A stretch of DNA of 64,000 nt from Burkholderiales bacterium (GCA_026225235.1 JAMFSK010000003.1:170090-234089); one strand, 5' to 3'; shown: positions 24,375-32,892, numbered from the stretch's first letter. Notes: a model not told the origin generated them from the letters alone. Numbers and translations: made by a program.

Positions 24375-24749
24375 GGCATGGTGCGCTTTTTCTGAGGATG
24401 ACTCTCGCATAGTAGGTAGCTGTAAAACGGGTCGATATACGGGGCTTTGCATAAGCGGCTAGATGAAACCACCTAGCGAGAGCGTGGTCGCCCCTCGCCT
24501 GGAGGGCAGTCGAAATGTCGGTATGCCCGCTTGCCGCTAGATGACGATGCGCTTTCGAGTCGCTTCCAATGAATGCCCTGCGCAGGGAGAGGCGGGCCTG
24601 TCCATGCGTCACGTGCGCCTAAGTGTTTGTCCTCACCGCAATACCGCGTCGTCCCAATAGGGCGGTTAGCCGCGCGCCGGTAGCATCGGTACAGGCTGTG
24701 AGGCATCGCCGCGTGGCCCTCGATGCAAAGGCAGTATTCGGAGAATTCA
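24375..24749. promoter_or_regulatory. Divergent promoter region with several CTAG/TTAG motifs
   Basis: 375 bp between the luciferase-fold gene and the Rieske ferredoxin. It contains GGCTAGATGAAACCACCTAGCG (about 24457-24478, with the RAAYACYTAG-like AACCACCTAG at 24467-24476), a second GCTAGATGA at 24536-24544, and CTAAGTGTTTGTC (24619-24631), whose complement equals the 13-mer at 12538. The clustering of the normally rare tetramer CTAG fits binding by the island's response regulator. Confidence 0.5.
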
Positions 24750-25091
24750 ATGAGTGGAAATGCAATGACCCTGGAAGGCGCGATTTATCTCTGTGAGGCG
24801 GGGGATGTCCCCAACGGGGAGGGCAAGCGCGTGATGATCGATGGCTTTAACCCGATTGGTGTGTTCAATCTCGAGGGCGAACTTCATGCGATCGACGACA
24901 CCTGCACCCATGGCGATGCGTCCTTGTGCGATGGCGAAGTCGATCTCGATTTCGGCATGGTTGCCTGTCCGTTCCACCAGGGCTGTTTCGATCTGCGCAC
25001 GGGAGAGGCGGTGACTTCGCCTTGTGTGCTGCCGGTGAAGGTGCACCCGATCACGATCGTTGACGGGAAGGTCTACCTGAAGGGGCAATAG
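24750..25091 (+). CDS. Rieske-type [2Fe-2S] ferredoxin
   Basis: A 113-residue Rieske ferredoxin that passes electrons to ring-hydroxylating oxygenases. Cluster ligands are C52 and H54 (CTHG) and C73 and H76 (CPFHQG). ATG 24750 has GGAGAA 6 nt upstream; the frame extends 27 nt further without support. It ends 31 bp from the convergent response regulator. As the only ferredoxin in the island, it probably serves both Rieske oxygenases (18,074 and 26,227). A ferredoxin reductase is not encoded in the window. Confidence 0.93.
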   Translation: MSGNAMTLEGAIYLCEAGDVPNGEGKRVMIDGFNPIGVFNLEGELHAIDDTCTHGDASLCDGEVDLDFGMVACPFHQGCFDLRTGEAVTSPCVLPVKVHPITIVDGKVYLKGQ

Positions 25092-25122
25092 GGGCAAGCC
25101 GACGGATAAGCGGGGCGTCGCC

Positions 25123-25740
25123 TTAGCTGCCCAGCACCATGCGCACGAGATCGGCGACCGAGCCGATCTTGAGTTTTTCTCGAATATTTGCGCGGTGGAC
25201 CTCAACCGTCTTGAAGCTGATATCGAGCTCACGCGCAATCACCTTGCTCGACTTCCCCTCGACCATCCGGTCGACCACTTCGCGCTCGCGGCGCGACAGT
25301 AGGGCAAGCAACTGGTCGGCGTTCACGCGCGAATGACGTGTCTCGAACTCGTTGGCGCTCACAGAAAGCGCTTCGTTAACTTTGTCGATCAGGGACTGGT
25401 CGTTATAGGGCTTCTCGACGAATTCGAACGCGCCATTCTTGAGCGCACGCACGGTCATCGGGATGTCGCCGTGGCCTGTCAGGAAAATGATCGGCAGTGA
25501 GAAACGCATCTCCCTGAGACGGCTCTGAAGCTCGAAGCCGCCGAGTTGCGGCATGCGCACGTCGAGCAGCAGACAGCCGGGCACATCTTCAGTGACTTCC
25601 GCAAGAAACTCGCGCCCACTGGCAAAACTGGCCGTTGCGTGCCCGACCGACTGGAGCAGCCACTCGAGCGAGCTGCGCACCGACTGATCGTCGTCCACGA
25701 TATAAACAGTGGGTTTTCTGGCTTCAACCATGGTATTCAC
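25123..25740 (-). CDS. FixJ/NarL-type response regulator
   Basis: A 205-residue two-component regulator. The receiver domain has the acidic pocket VDDDQS, phospho-acceptor D60 (LLLDVRMP), the conserved Thr of LTGHGD and Lys of EKPY. The output is a LuxR-type HTH: LSRREREVVDRMVEGKSSKVIARELDISFKTVEVHRANI. It resembles FixJ, StyR and TodT, which activate oxygen-related or aromatic catabolic genes. It is the last gene after formamidase, Rieske oxygenase and the 113-residue protein (120-bp gap), so it may regulate its own operon. Its partner is the kinase at 28,992. Confidence 0.93.
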   Translation of the reverse strand: MNTMVEARKPTVYIVDDDQSVRSSLEWLLQSVGHATASFASGREFLAEVTEDVPGCLLLDVRMPQLGGFELQSRLREMRFSLPIIFLTGHGDIPMTVRALKNGAFEFVEKPYNDQSLIDKVNEALSVSANEFETRHSRVNADQLLALLSRREREVVDRMVEGKSSKVIARELDISFKTVEVHRANIREKLKIGSVADLVRMVLGS

Positions 25741-25860
25741 GACGTCGGGTCCAGGTGGGGTGCGAGAACATTCATTGTAGGAGCGTCACGGCGTGGTCAT
25801 AAAGAATCTTGCTGTCCGCCGCACACGAAGTCACTTGACTGCTCTCGCACCTGGGCCCGG

Positions 25861-26202
25861 TTATTCGCTCAGGCCGCCATGCTCGGCGATAAACCGGCGT
25901 TCGTCGAAGCTGTGTGGCACTTTCGGGTCCCCGCGGTACAACTCCACATGCGGCGCGATTTCGGCCATGCTCAGCATCATCCAGTAAAGCGGCTTGCCGT
26001 CGTCGGGAATCTCGCCAAGATTGAACTTGTCGACATACTCTAGCGCGGCCGGCATCAGGGGCAGAATGCCGTCATAGAAGGCCTTGAGTTCGGCGGTCGA
26101 CGCATTGAGCCGCGTCAACTGTCGTTCGTTCTGGGTGGGCAGCGCCCATTTCTGCAAAAACGGTTCGAGACTTTCGAATCCTGCTGGCAAGGTGTAACTC
26201 AT
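25861..26202 (-). CDS. Small protein of unknown function linked to a Rieske oxygenase
   Basis: A 113-residue acidic, mostly helical protein without signal peptide or membrane segment. Notable stretches are FLQKWALPTQNERQLTRLNAS, ALEYVDKFNLGEIPDDGKPLYWMMLSMAEIAPHVELYRG and a Glu/His-rich end. I do not recognise the family. It starts 24 bp after the Rieske oxygenase stop and replaces a beta subunit in position, but it does not look like an NTF2 fold. It may be an accessory subunit of that oxygenase. Confidence 0.75.
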   Translation of the reverse strand: MSYTLPAGFESLEPFLQKWALPTQNERQLTRLNASTAELKAFYDGILPLMPAALEYVDKFNLGEIPDDGKPLYWMMLSMAEIAPHVELYRGDPKVPHSFDERRFIAEHGGLSE

Positions 26203-26226
26203 AGGGTGGGTGTCGTCAGTCTCGGA

Positions 26227-27429
26227 TCAGGATGCAATGTACTGGTCGAGAACGTGGTAACCATGGCGAACCAGGATTTCCTCATCCTGCAGGACCATGA
26301 ACTTCTTGGAGCCCGAGGCTAGGGCTTCGTGGGTGTCTTCCATGGTGCCGGTGTCTTCGAGCCACGCATTGCGCTGGAGGCATTGCGCATACTCGATGGC
26401 CCAGCGTTCGCTATTGGTCTTGGCGGGCCGCACGTGGTACCGGCCTTCCCAAAGTGTCCGGTCATGCGACAGGGGCCAGAACTGATGCGTGAACCAGGTA
26501 CCTTCGGCCACATGAACCAGGATGTTCGGGAAACAGACGCTGAGTTCGAACGAGAAGTCGTCACGTCGCGACGGGTTCACTAGCGGCGGCAGGGTCGAGG
26601 TGCCGTGCGTGAAGACTGTCGATGCGATTGTCCGCTCGGCTGACATGCGCGCGATCGGCAGCAGATTCGCCGAGCGTGTCAGGCAGACGCCCGCCGTACG
26701 ATGGTCGCCCATCAGCTTGACGTCGCTCAGTCCCGTCGTGAACGCGCCGGGGAACGAGCCCGCGTGGATCGTCGGTACGTGATACGCCTCGGCAAAGGCG
26801 TCGAGCGCAATCTTCCAGTTGCAGTTCAGCGTCGTGTGATAGCCGAAGCAATGGGTCATCTCGCTGAACGGAAACCCTTCGAAGTGCTCGGCGAAGTCAC
26901 CCAGGTAGGTGCGCAGCGGCGGCGGGGTGTCCTTGCTGAGGTTGATGAAAATGAAGCCTTCCCAAACGTCGGTATGAACCGATGTCAGGCTATTGTCCTC
27001 GCGCGCGAAGCACGGTGCGAAGCGTTCTTCCTCAGGCACGTTCAAGAGTTTGCCCTCGGCGTCATAGACCCAGCCGTGAAAGCGGCAGGTGACGACCGCG
27101 GCCTTGCTGCGGCCAAAGGTTTCCTCACCGGTCTCGACTACGACCTTGTTGCCGCGATGCGAGCACGTGTTGTGGAAGCCGCGGATCACGCCATCCTTGC
27201 CATGGATCAGGATGACCGACGTCTTCGCGACAGCGATCTTCTTGACCTTGTAGTCGCCCGGCTTGGCGATTTCCTCGATACGGCCGACCTTGAGCCAGGT
27301 CTTCATAAAGACCTTCTCGCGTTCGATCTCGAAGAACGCGGGATCTACGCAAGGGGCCGTCGGCAACGGGTCCATGCCGAGCTCGGGGTATTTGCTGGCC
27401 CATTGGAGTGGGCGGATATCGTCTTTCAT
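26227..27429 (-). CDS. Rieske non-heme iron oxygenase, alpha-type (second)
   Basis: A 400-residue oxygenase. Rieske ligands C89 and H91 (CSHRG) and C115 and H118 (CRFHGW) are intact. The catalytic iron region reads NWKIALDAFAEAYHVPTIH, with ligands H217 and H222. The residue that bridges the two centres, usually Asp three before the first His, is Glu214. It has no beta subunit gene next to it and so may be an alpha3 enzyme. It lies in the operon formamidase, oxygenase, 113-residue protein, response regulator with gaps of about 25 bp. Confidence 0.92.
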   Translation of the reverse strand: MKDDIRPLQWASKYPELGMDPLPTAPCVDPAFFEIEREKVFMKTWLKVGRIEEIAKPGDYKVKKIAVAKTSVILIHGKDGVIRGFHNTCSHRGNKVVVETGEETFGRSKAAVVTCRFHGWVYDAEGKLLNVPEEERFAPCFAREDNSLTSVHTDVWEGFIFINLSKDTPPPLRTYLGDFAEHFEGFPFSEMTHCFGYHTTLNCNWKIALDAFAEAYHVPTIHAGSFPGAFTTGLSDVKLMGDHRTAGVCLTRSANLLPIARMSAERTIASTVFTHGTSTLPPLVNPSRRDDFSFELSVCFPNILVHVAEGTWFTHQFWPLSHDRTLWEGRYHVRPAKTNSERWAIEYAQCLQRNAWLEDTGTMEDTHEALASGSKKFMVLQDEEILVRHGYHVLDQYIAS

Positions 27430-27456
27430 CAGGATTCCAGGAAAGGGGTAGGCCGC

Positions 27457-28809
27457 TTACTGGCCAATGCCGTATTGTTCGCGCGCGATGTCGCCGAGAC
27501 CGATCCGGTCGAGAATCGTCATGGGGCACATAAACGTGACTCGCACCACGCCCGGCAGGCGGCTGATCTCAATGGAGCCGGCGATCGTCGCGCGATTCAG
27601 GATTTCGTCGTAGGGCAGGCCGGTCACGTCGACCGCACGCTGCAGGCCGATCTTGGTCGCGTCGTTGAGATTGGGGCCCGAGCCGATGAAGGTGATCGGC
27701 GCGTTCTCCTCGATGGTGCGCTGCCCGTATTTCGCCGCAAGCGCGTCCACATGGCCACGCTGCTCGCGCGTCATGGGCCGTGCCATCGGCGGCAGGTCGT
27801 CGGGGCGCTGGAACAGAATCGGCCCGTCGATCGCAAGCGATTTCACGACATTGACCTGCACTTCGACGATGCCCGAGATGTCGGTCGCGTGGCCCGCGAT
27901 CTCGCCATTGCCCTGCTGCGCGTGCATATCGCCCATATAGACGCCGGCGCCGTCGACCTTCACGGGGCAGACCAGGATGGCGCCTTCGCGGACTGAATTG
28001 GTGTCCATGTGACCGTCGGTCTTGGCGCTGCTCAGTGTTTCGTGGGTCATGCCGAAGCGGTGGGGAGCGTCGACGAGGAAATTGCCGAAATCGCCCGCGT
28101 TGTGCGAGTCGGGCATGTCGACGGCCGGCACGGTGCCGATATTGCCCAGAAACGGCTGCATATGGGCCGCGAGTCCCGGCAAGTCGGCGCGGGCGAGCGA
28201 GAGGATCGAGTGTTGTTCGGAGTTCGGCGGGATCATCGCGTGTTCGGTGGGGACGCGGCCGATCTGTTCGGCGATCGCCTTGTCGACCGTCAACGAGACG
28301 GCGTGCTCCTTGTCGAGCACGATCACATACCCGTTGTTGAAACGGAATGCGCTGACTTCGCTGCCACAGACGTTGCAGCGTACGGCGTCGTCGCCGATGC
28401 CCTCAATATGACTGAGCGGCGCCTCGGTGCCGCAATTCGAACACTTCTTGGCGACAAACGGGTCACCGGTGTAACGTCCTTCCACAAAGTCCATGACCCC
28501 CGACGAGGTCGCGAGTGAGGTCGGCTCGCATCGGCGGATCCGCAACGCGACCGCATCGCCGATCTGTGCGCCGGCAATCCTTACCGGTTGGGACACTTCG
28601 TGGCCGCCTTCGAACATCGGCGTGATCATCGGCCCCCAACAGCCGGGCGGGGTGCCGGCGACAATCGTGCCGCCGTCGCGCAGCGGGCCGGCCATCGGGG
28701 TCGAGGGGCCGATCGTGCCGCGGGTGTAGCTCGATACTTCGACGCGATCGACTGCGTCGGCCGTGATGGCCGCCTGATTCGACGAAGGGGTCTCCAGTAC
28801 TGTTTCCAT
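27457..28809 (-). CDS. Formamidase/acetamidase-family amidohydrolase with zinc-ribbon insert
   Basis: A 450-residue FmdA_AmdA family protein. GGTIVAGTPPGCWGPM, HNAGDFGNFLVD, CPVKVDGAGVYMGDMHAQQGNGEIAGHATD and a C-terminal MTILDRIGLGDIA region match the family that hydrolyses formamide or short amides to ammonia and acid. Four cysteines at 123, 126, 145 and 148 (KKCSNCG, RCNVCG) form a ribbon-like insertion. ATG 28809 has AGGAA 6 nt upstream. As the first gene of the operon it probably removes an amide nitrogen released by the oxygenase steps. Confidence 0.88.
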   Translation of the reverse strand: METVLETPSSNQAAITADAVDRVEVSSYTRGTIGPSTPMAGPLRDGGTIVAGTPPGCWGPMITPMFEGGHEVSQPVRIAGAQIGDAVALRIRRCEPTSLATSSGVMDFVEGRYTGDPFVAKKCSNCGTEAPLSHIEGIGDDAVRCNVCGSEVSAFRFNNGYVIVLDKEHAVSLTVDKAIAEQIGRVPTEHAMIPPNSEQHSILSLARADLPGLAAHMQPFLGNIGTVPAVDMPDSHNAGDFGNFLVDAPHRFGMTHETLSSAKTDGHMDTNSVREGAILVCPVKVDGAGVYMGDMHAQQGNGEIAGHATDISGIVEVQVNVVKSLAIDGPILFQRPDDLPPMARPMTREQRGHVDALAAKYGQRTIEENAPITFIGSGPNLNDATKIGLQRAVDVTGLPYDEILNRATIAGSIEISRLPGVVRVTFMCPMTILDRIGLGDIAREQYGIGQ

Positions 28810-28907
28810 TGAATTTCCTCGTTTGATTTTCTCGACGGACAATCACGCTGATAGTGGGAACGATGGTAGGGGTGCGCCGGAGGCGGCGATATCCGGCGCT
28901 CCATCTA

Positions 28908-28931
28908 CGCATTAAGTGCAAATACTTAGCG
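28908..28931. promoter_or_regulatory. Dyad CGCATTAAGT-N6-ACTTAGCG in the divergent promoter
   Basis: CGCATTAAGT (28908-28917) and ACTTAGCG (28924-28931) are inverted halves. AAATACTTAG (28920-28929) matches 9 of 10 bases of AAACACTTAG at 12541. It sits between the formamidase operon (start 28809) and the histidine kinase (start 28992), so it could control the two-component genes themselves. Confidence 0.5.
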
Positions 28932-28991
28932 GGGCGCGAACGCAGGTGGCGCGCCCATAATGGATCAGGCGGTGGTTTGACCGGAGGTGAG

Positions 28992-30488
28992 ATGCAGGCT
29001 GCGAATCTGGGAGAACGTATGACGCTCCAACTCGACTATCGGGAAGTCTTTCGCTACGCGAATGACTCGATGATCATCCACGATGCGGTGACGGGCGAGA
29101 TCCTCGAGGCCAACGAAGCGGCCTGCCGTCTTTACGGGCGCAGCGCAGAGGAGTTGCGCTCACTGCCGGTCGGCGCGCTCTCGGTCAGCAACGACAAGTA
29201 CTGTCACGAGGTCGCGATTCGCTATATCCACATTGCGGCGCGGTCCAAGGGTCTGTTTACATTCGAGTGGATCATTCTGCGCAGCGACGGGATCGAGGTG
29301 ACCGTCGAGGGTAACCTCAAGCGCATCCAGGGCGGCGACCGGCCGCTCGTGCTCGCGATTACCCGCGATATTTCCGAACGCAAGCTTGCCGAGCAGCGGC
29401 TGCAGGAACGCAGCCGCTATTTCAGCGAGCTGATTCGCAATTCTTCGGACGGTGTGGCCCTGATCGCGGGCAACGGCATGATCGAGTACGTGAGTGCCTC
29501 GCTGATCGGAATCATCGGCGTGCCCGCCCGAGCGGCCCGCGGCGAAAATGTCTTCAACTATCTGCATCCGCAGGACGCACGGATCATGTCGACGGTGCTG
29601 GCGAAGGCGCGCCGCCGCGCCGTGGCCTCGGGCACCTTCACTTACCGGATCCGCGACCGCGCCGGCGAGTGGCGCCACCATGAGGCCGTCTTCAAGAACC
29701 TGCTGCATGACCCGGCGTTTCGTGCGGTGCTTGTCAACTTCCGTGACATCACTACCCGAGTACGCCATGAAGAACAGATGCGCGAGCGTGAGCAGCAGCT
29801 CAGTCACTACGCGCGTTTGTCGATCGCGGGCGAGACTGCGGCCGCGCTCGCTCATGAAGTCAATCAGCCGCTGTGCGCGGCCGTCAATTTCTTCGCCGGG
29901 TGCCGGCGACGCCTGAATGCCGGCAATCCCGACCTGGTCGAGATCAGCGCCGCGCTTGATATGGCGCAGCAGGAACTCGAGCGCGCGGGCAGGATCATCC
30001 AGACCGTGCGACAGTTCACGAGCAAGCACGAAACTTCGCGCAAGGTGCATTCGCTTAAGGCGGTCTTCTCGGGCATCTCGAGCTTTATCGAAATCCGCGC
30101 GCGTCAGGACACGGTCGATCTCGGTATCCGCATGGACGACGACGCCCTCGTCGAGTGTGACGAGATCCTGATCCAGCAGGTGATCAGCAACCTCGTCGTC
30201 AACGGTATCGAGGCCATGGACGGTCAACTCGACCGTGAGCGCCGCCTCGAGATTGTGACCGCGCTGCGCGGGCAGCATATCGAAGTGTCGGTGCAAGATA
30301 CCGGTGTGGGATTTCCAGCGGAAAGCCTCGAGCAGATGCCCGCCACGTTTTTTACGACCAAGCCCAATGGTGTCGGGCTCGGCCTGTCGCTCTGTCGCTC
30401 GATCGTCGAATCGCACGGGGGCACATTGAGCTTCCAGCATGTGCGACCGTCGGGGACACGGTTCTCGTTTGCGTTGCCGGTTCTTTGA
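28992..30488 (+). CDS. Soluble PAS-PAS sensor histidine kinase (FixL-like)
   Basis: A 498-residue kinase without membrane segments. PAS domain 1 (about residues 13-130) ends in LAITRDISERKLAE and PAS domain 2 (about 140-255) ends in NFRDITTR. The phospho-acceptor H288 is in AAALAHEVNQPL, typical of the FixL/DctB-type HisKA. The ATPase domain has the N-box QQVISNLVVNGIEAM, G1 DTGVGFP, F-box TFFTTK and G2 GVGLGLSLC. GGAGGTGAG precedes ATG 28992. It is divergent from the operon that ends with the FixJ-type regulator. Cytoplasmic PAS domains could bind a pathway compound or a cofactor; no heme-PAS signature is certain. Confidence 0.92.
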   Translation: MQAANLGERMTLQLDYREVFRYANDSMIIHDAVTGEILEANEAACRLYGRSAEELRSLPVGALSVSNDKYCHEVAIRYIHIAARSKGLFTFEWIILRSDGIEVTVEGNLKRIQGGDRPLVLAITRDISERKLAEQRLQERSRYFSELIRNSSDGVALIAGNGMIEYVSASLIGIIGVPARAARGENVFNYLHPQDARIMSTVLAKARRRAVASGTFTYRIRDRAGEWRHHEAVFKNLLHDPAFRAVLVNFRDITTRVRHEEQMREREQQLSHYARLSIAGETAAALAHEVNQPLCAAVNFFAGCRRRLNAGNPDLVEISAALDMAQQELERAGRIIQTVRQFTSKHETSRKVHSLKAVFSGISSFIEIRARQDTVDLGIRMDDDALVECDEILIQQVISNLVVNGIEAMDGQLDRERRLEIVTALRGQHIEVSVQDTGVGFPAESLEQMPATFFTTKPNGVGLGLSLCRSIVESHGGTLSFQHVRPSGTRFSFALPVL

Positions 30489-30503
30489 AACAGGCTGCCG
30501 CTG

Positions 30504-31022
30504 CTACGCCGGGTCGTTCGCACTCACCTTGATCGCACCCGGCAGGATCTCCCACCCCTCGCGGTACGGGCTGATTAGCTTCGGCCGCAGTTCGACACGG
30601 CAGAAGCGCCAGTCATCGCCATCGCGCACCGCCTCGGCGACATAGTCGGCCGCGATCCAGTGCGACAGCGGCACCCCCTCAGTGCGGATCTGTGCCATCT
30701 CGAACAGGTACCAGTGACACTGGGCGCGTGTCACATCCTCATTGAACGTAAAGGTCGGGCTCACCATGTAATGCATGGTCCAGACGATGCTGTCCTGCGC
30801 GAGCTTCGCGACATAGGACGTGACCTCGTGTTTGCCGCGATAGGTACCAAAGCCCTCGGCGCTCCAGACGATGTCGTCCGTGTAGATCGCCGACATCATG
30901 ACGGGATCGTTGCGATGGTCCGCGGCGATCGCGTAGCGCGAGACGAGTGTCCTCAGCGTTTCTTTCGACTCGAGTATGTCGAGACGCTTGAGGACTGCGC
31001 CCGGTTCGAAATCCTTCTGCAT
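30504..31022 (-). CDS. SnoaL-like / dioxygenase beta-subunit-like NTF2-fold protein
   Basis: A 172-residue protein. LESKETLRTLVSRYAIAADHRNDPVMMSAIYTDDIVWSAE and DWRFCRVELRPKLISPYREGWE are typical of SnoaL_4 proteins. ATG 31022 is preferred because GGAG lies 10 nt upstream; GTG 31043 is the other option. No alpha subunit is adjacent. It could be the missing beta partner for the Rieske oxygenase at 26,227 or an independent enzyme of the NTF2 fold. Confidence 0.75.
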   Translation of the reverse strand: MQKDFEPGAVLKRLDILESKETLRTLVSRYAIAADHRNDPVMMSAIYTDDIVWSAEGFGTYRGKHEVTSYVAKLAQDSIVWTMHYMVSPTFTFNEDVTRAQCHWYLFEMAQIRTEGVPLSHWIAADYVAEAVRDGDDWRFCRVELRPKLISPYREGWEILPGAIKVSANDPA

Positions 31023-31043
31023 GAAATAGTGCTCCGCTGCCAC

Positions 31044-31386
31044 GTGAAGGAAAGTCCGTCTTCAAGCATAAGAGCGGAACTCTTGCATGGGGAGAGGAAG
31101 GTTACCTAGGCGCCTACGTGCGAACACCTAGCGGGCAAGCGTGCGCTCGAAGGTCGCGGGCCGTGCTGGAGATCGGTCATGCCACGTATGGCGTGCGCCC
31201 GAAAGCCGCGGGCCGGCTTCCGCTAGGTCATTCTACTGAGTCGACTACCGATTGCCCCCGATGCCCGGTTGCACTCTGGCTACTTACCATCTGCGTTCAG
31301 GCTGCGGCACAGCGCCGCCAGCACCGATCAGGCGGCCGGATGGATTGCCGGCGCGGATGCCCGATCCACTTAAGCGGAGCGCGAGT
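31044..31386. promoter_or_regulatory. Divergent promoter with CTAG motifs (SnoaL / aldehyde dehydrogenase)
   Basis: About 340 bp. TTACCTAGGCGCCTACG (31102-31118) is followed by GAACACCTAGCGGG (31122-31135). CCGCTAGGT (31219-31228) is the same CTAGCGG core on the opposite strand. CGAACACCTAG (31121-31131) is identical to 12552-12562. Confidence 0.5.
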
Positions 31387-32892
31387 TTGAAACTGCCAGG
31401 TACCGATTTCTCGATGTTGGGTCCGCAGAGCAAGGCCTTCCTAAACGACGTCCATACCTTGCGCATCGGCGGCGAGCGGTACACCGCCACCGGCGGCATG
31501 CTCGATGTGATCGATCCGAGTTCGAACACGGTGGTCTCGCGCGTTCCCGATGCGTCTGCGGCCGATGTCGACGCAGCCGTCGCTGCGGCACGTCAGGCGT
31601 TGACGAGCCCGGCATGGCGCGGCATGCGTCCTTACCAGCGTGCGGACGCGATGATCCGGCTCGCCAGCCTGCTCGAGGCGAACAGCCAGGAGCTCGCCGA
31701 GATCGAAACCATCAACAGCGGCAGGCTGATCGGCAACACGCGCCTGTTCGACGTCGAGTTTTCGGCGCATGTGCTGCGTTATATGGCGGGCTGGGCGACC
31801 AAGCTCGAAGGCAAGACCATTGACATCTCGGCACCTTACGTGCCGGACGGCGACTTCTTTTCCTTCACCACGCGCGAGCCCATCGGCGTGGTGGCCGGGA
31901 TCACGCCCTGGAACGTGCCGCTCTGTCAGGCGGTCTGGAAGCTCGCGCCCGCGCTTGCAGCAGGATGCACTGTCGTCCTCAAGCCCGCACAACAGACACC
32001 CCTGACTGCATTGAGACTCGCGGACCTTGCGCTTGAAGCGGGTTTTCCGCCGGGTGTCGTCAACATCGTGACGGGTAGCGGCGCGGGTGCGGGCGCCGCA
32101 CTGGTCGCACACCCCGGTGTCGACAAGATTTCATTCACCGGCTCGACCGCCGTCGGCCGGTTGATCGCTCGGCAAGCCGCAGGGAGCTTTCGCAAGTACA
32201 ACCTGGAGTTGGGCGGCAAGTCGCCGGTGATCCTGATGGACGATGCTCGGCTCGACGATGCCATCCCGGGCGCGGCATGGGCGATCTTCGGCAATCACGG
32301 CCAGAACTGTTGCGCGGGCTCGCGGCTGTATGTCCATGAGCGCATCTTCGACCAGGTAGTCGAAGGCGTCTGCGAGATCGCCCGGTCGATACGGCTTGGG
32401 CCGGGTCTCGATCCGGCCTCGCAGATGGGGCCGCTCGTCAGTCGTGCCCAGCAGGAGCGCGTGCTGTCGTATGTCGAGGCAGGGCGCCGGGCCGGCGCAA
32501 CCGTGCTGACCGGTGACGCGCCGGTCGATAGCGACGGGTGCTATGTACGCCCGACGGTTCTGGTCGATACCGACGAGAGCATGAGTGTCGTGCGCGAGGA
32601 GATCTTCGGTCCGGTGCTGGTGGCGATGCCGTTCCATGACGAGGAAGAGGCGCTCGCTCGCGCGAATTCGAGCGACTATGGCCTGGGCGCGAGCATATGG
32701 ACACGCGATATTTCACGCGTGCATCGCTTTGTGCGCGGACTGGCGGCGGGCAACGTCTGGGTCAATATCCATAACGTGCTCGACGCGGCGCTGCCGTTCG
32801 GCGGTTTCAAGGACTCCGGCGTCGGCCAGGATCTTGGCGAAGAGTCCGTGCTTGCCCATACGCGGACCAAAGCGGCGGTCGTACGGCTGTGA
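31387..32892 (+). CDS. Aldehyde dehydrogenase (NAD(P)+-dependent)
   Basis: A 501-residue class 1/2-type aldehyde dehydrogenase that oxidises an aldehyde to its acid. ITPWNVPL, FTGSTAVGR (NAD-binding), the catalytic Glu in LELGGKSP and the catalytic Cys in GNHGQNCCAGSR are intact, as is EEIFGPVL. The start is uncertain: TTG 31387 has GGAG 7 nt upstream; ATG 31414 and ATG 31357 are alternatives, and a longer frame to 31252 looks non-coding. The next gene starts on its stop (GTGA), so aldehyde dehydrogenase and GMC oxidoreductase are coupled. Confidence 0.92.
   Translation: MKLPGTDFSMLGPQSKAFLNDVHTLRIGGERYTATGGMLDVIDPSSNTVVSRVPDASAADVDAAVAAARQALTSPAWRGMRPYQRADAMIRLASLLEANSQELAEIETINSGRLIGNTRLFDVEFSAHVLRYMAGWATKLEGKTIDISAPYVPDGDFFSFTTREPIGVVAGITPWNVPLCQAVWKLAPALAAGCTVVLKPAQQTPLTALRLADLALEAGFPPGVVNIVTGSGAGAGAALVAHPGVDKISFTGSTAVGRLIARQAAGSFRKYNLELGGKSPVILMDDARLDDAIPGAAWAIFGNHGQNCCAGSRLYVHERIFDQVVEGVCEIARSIRLGPGLDPASQMGPLVSRAQQERVLSYVEAGRRAGATVLTGDAPVDSDGCYVRPTVLVDTDESMSVVREEIFGPVLVAMPFHDEEEALARANSSDYGLGASIWTRDISRVHRFVRGLAAGNVWVNIHNVLDAALPFGGFKDSGVGQDLGEESVLAHTRTKAAVVRL

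Noticed and set aside
26701..27996. 431-residue frame antisense to the second Rieske oxygenase and formamidase
   Set aside because: Low-complexity composition, no start context, and it spans two real genes on the other strand.
29160..30440. 426-residue frame antisense to the histidine kinase
   Set aside because: The kinase has full domain structure on the plus strand; the antisense frame has none.
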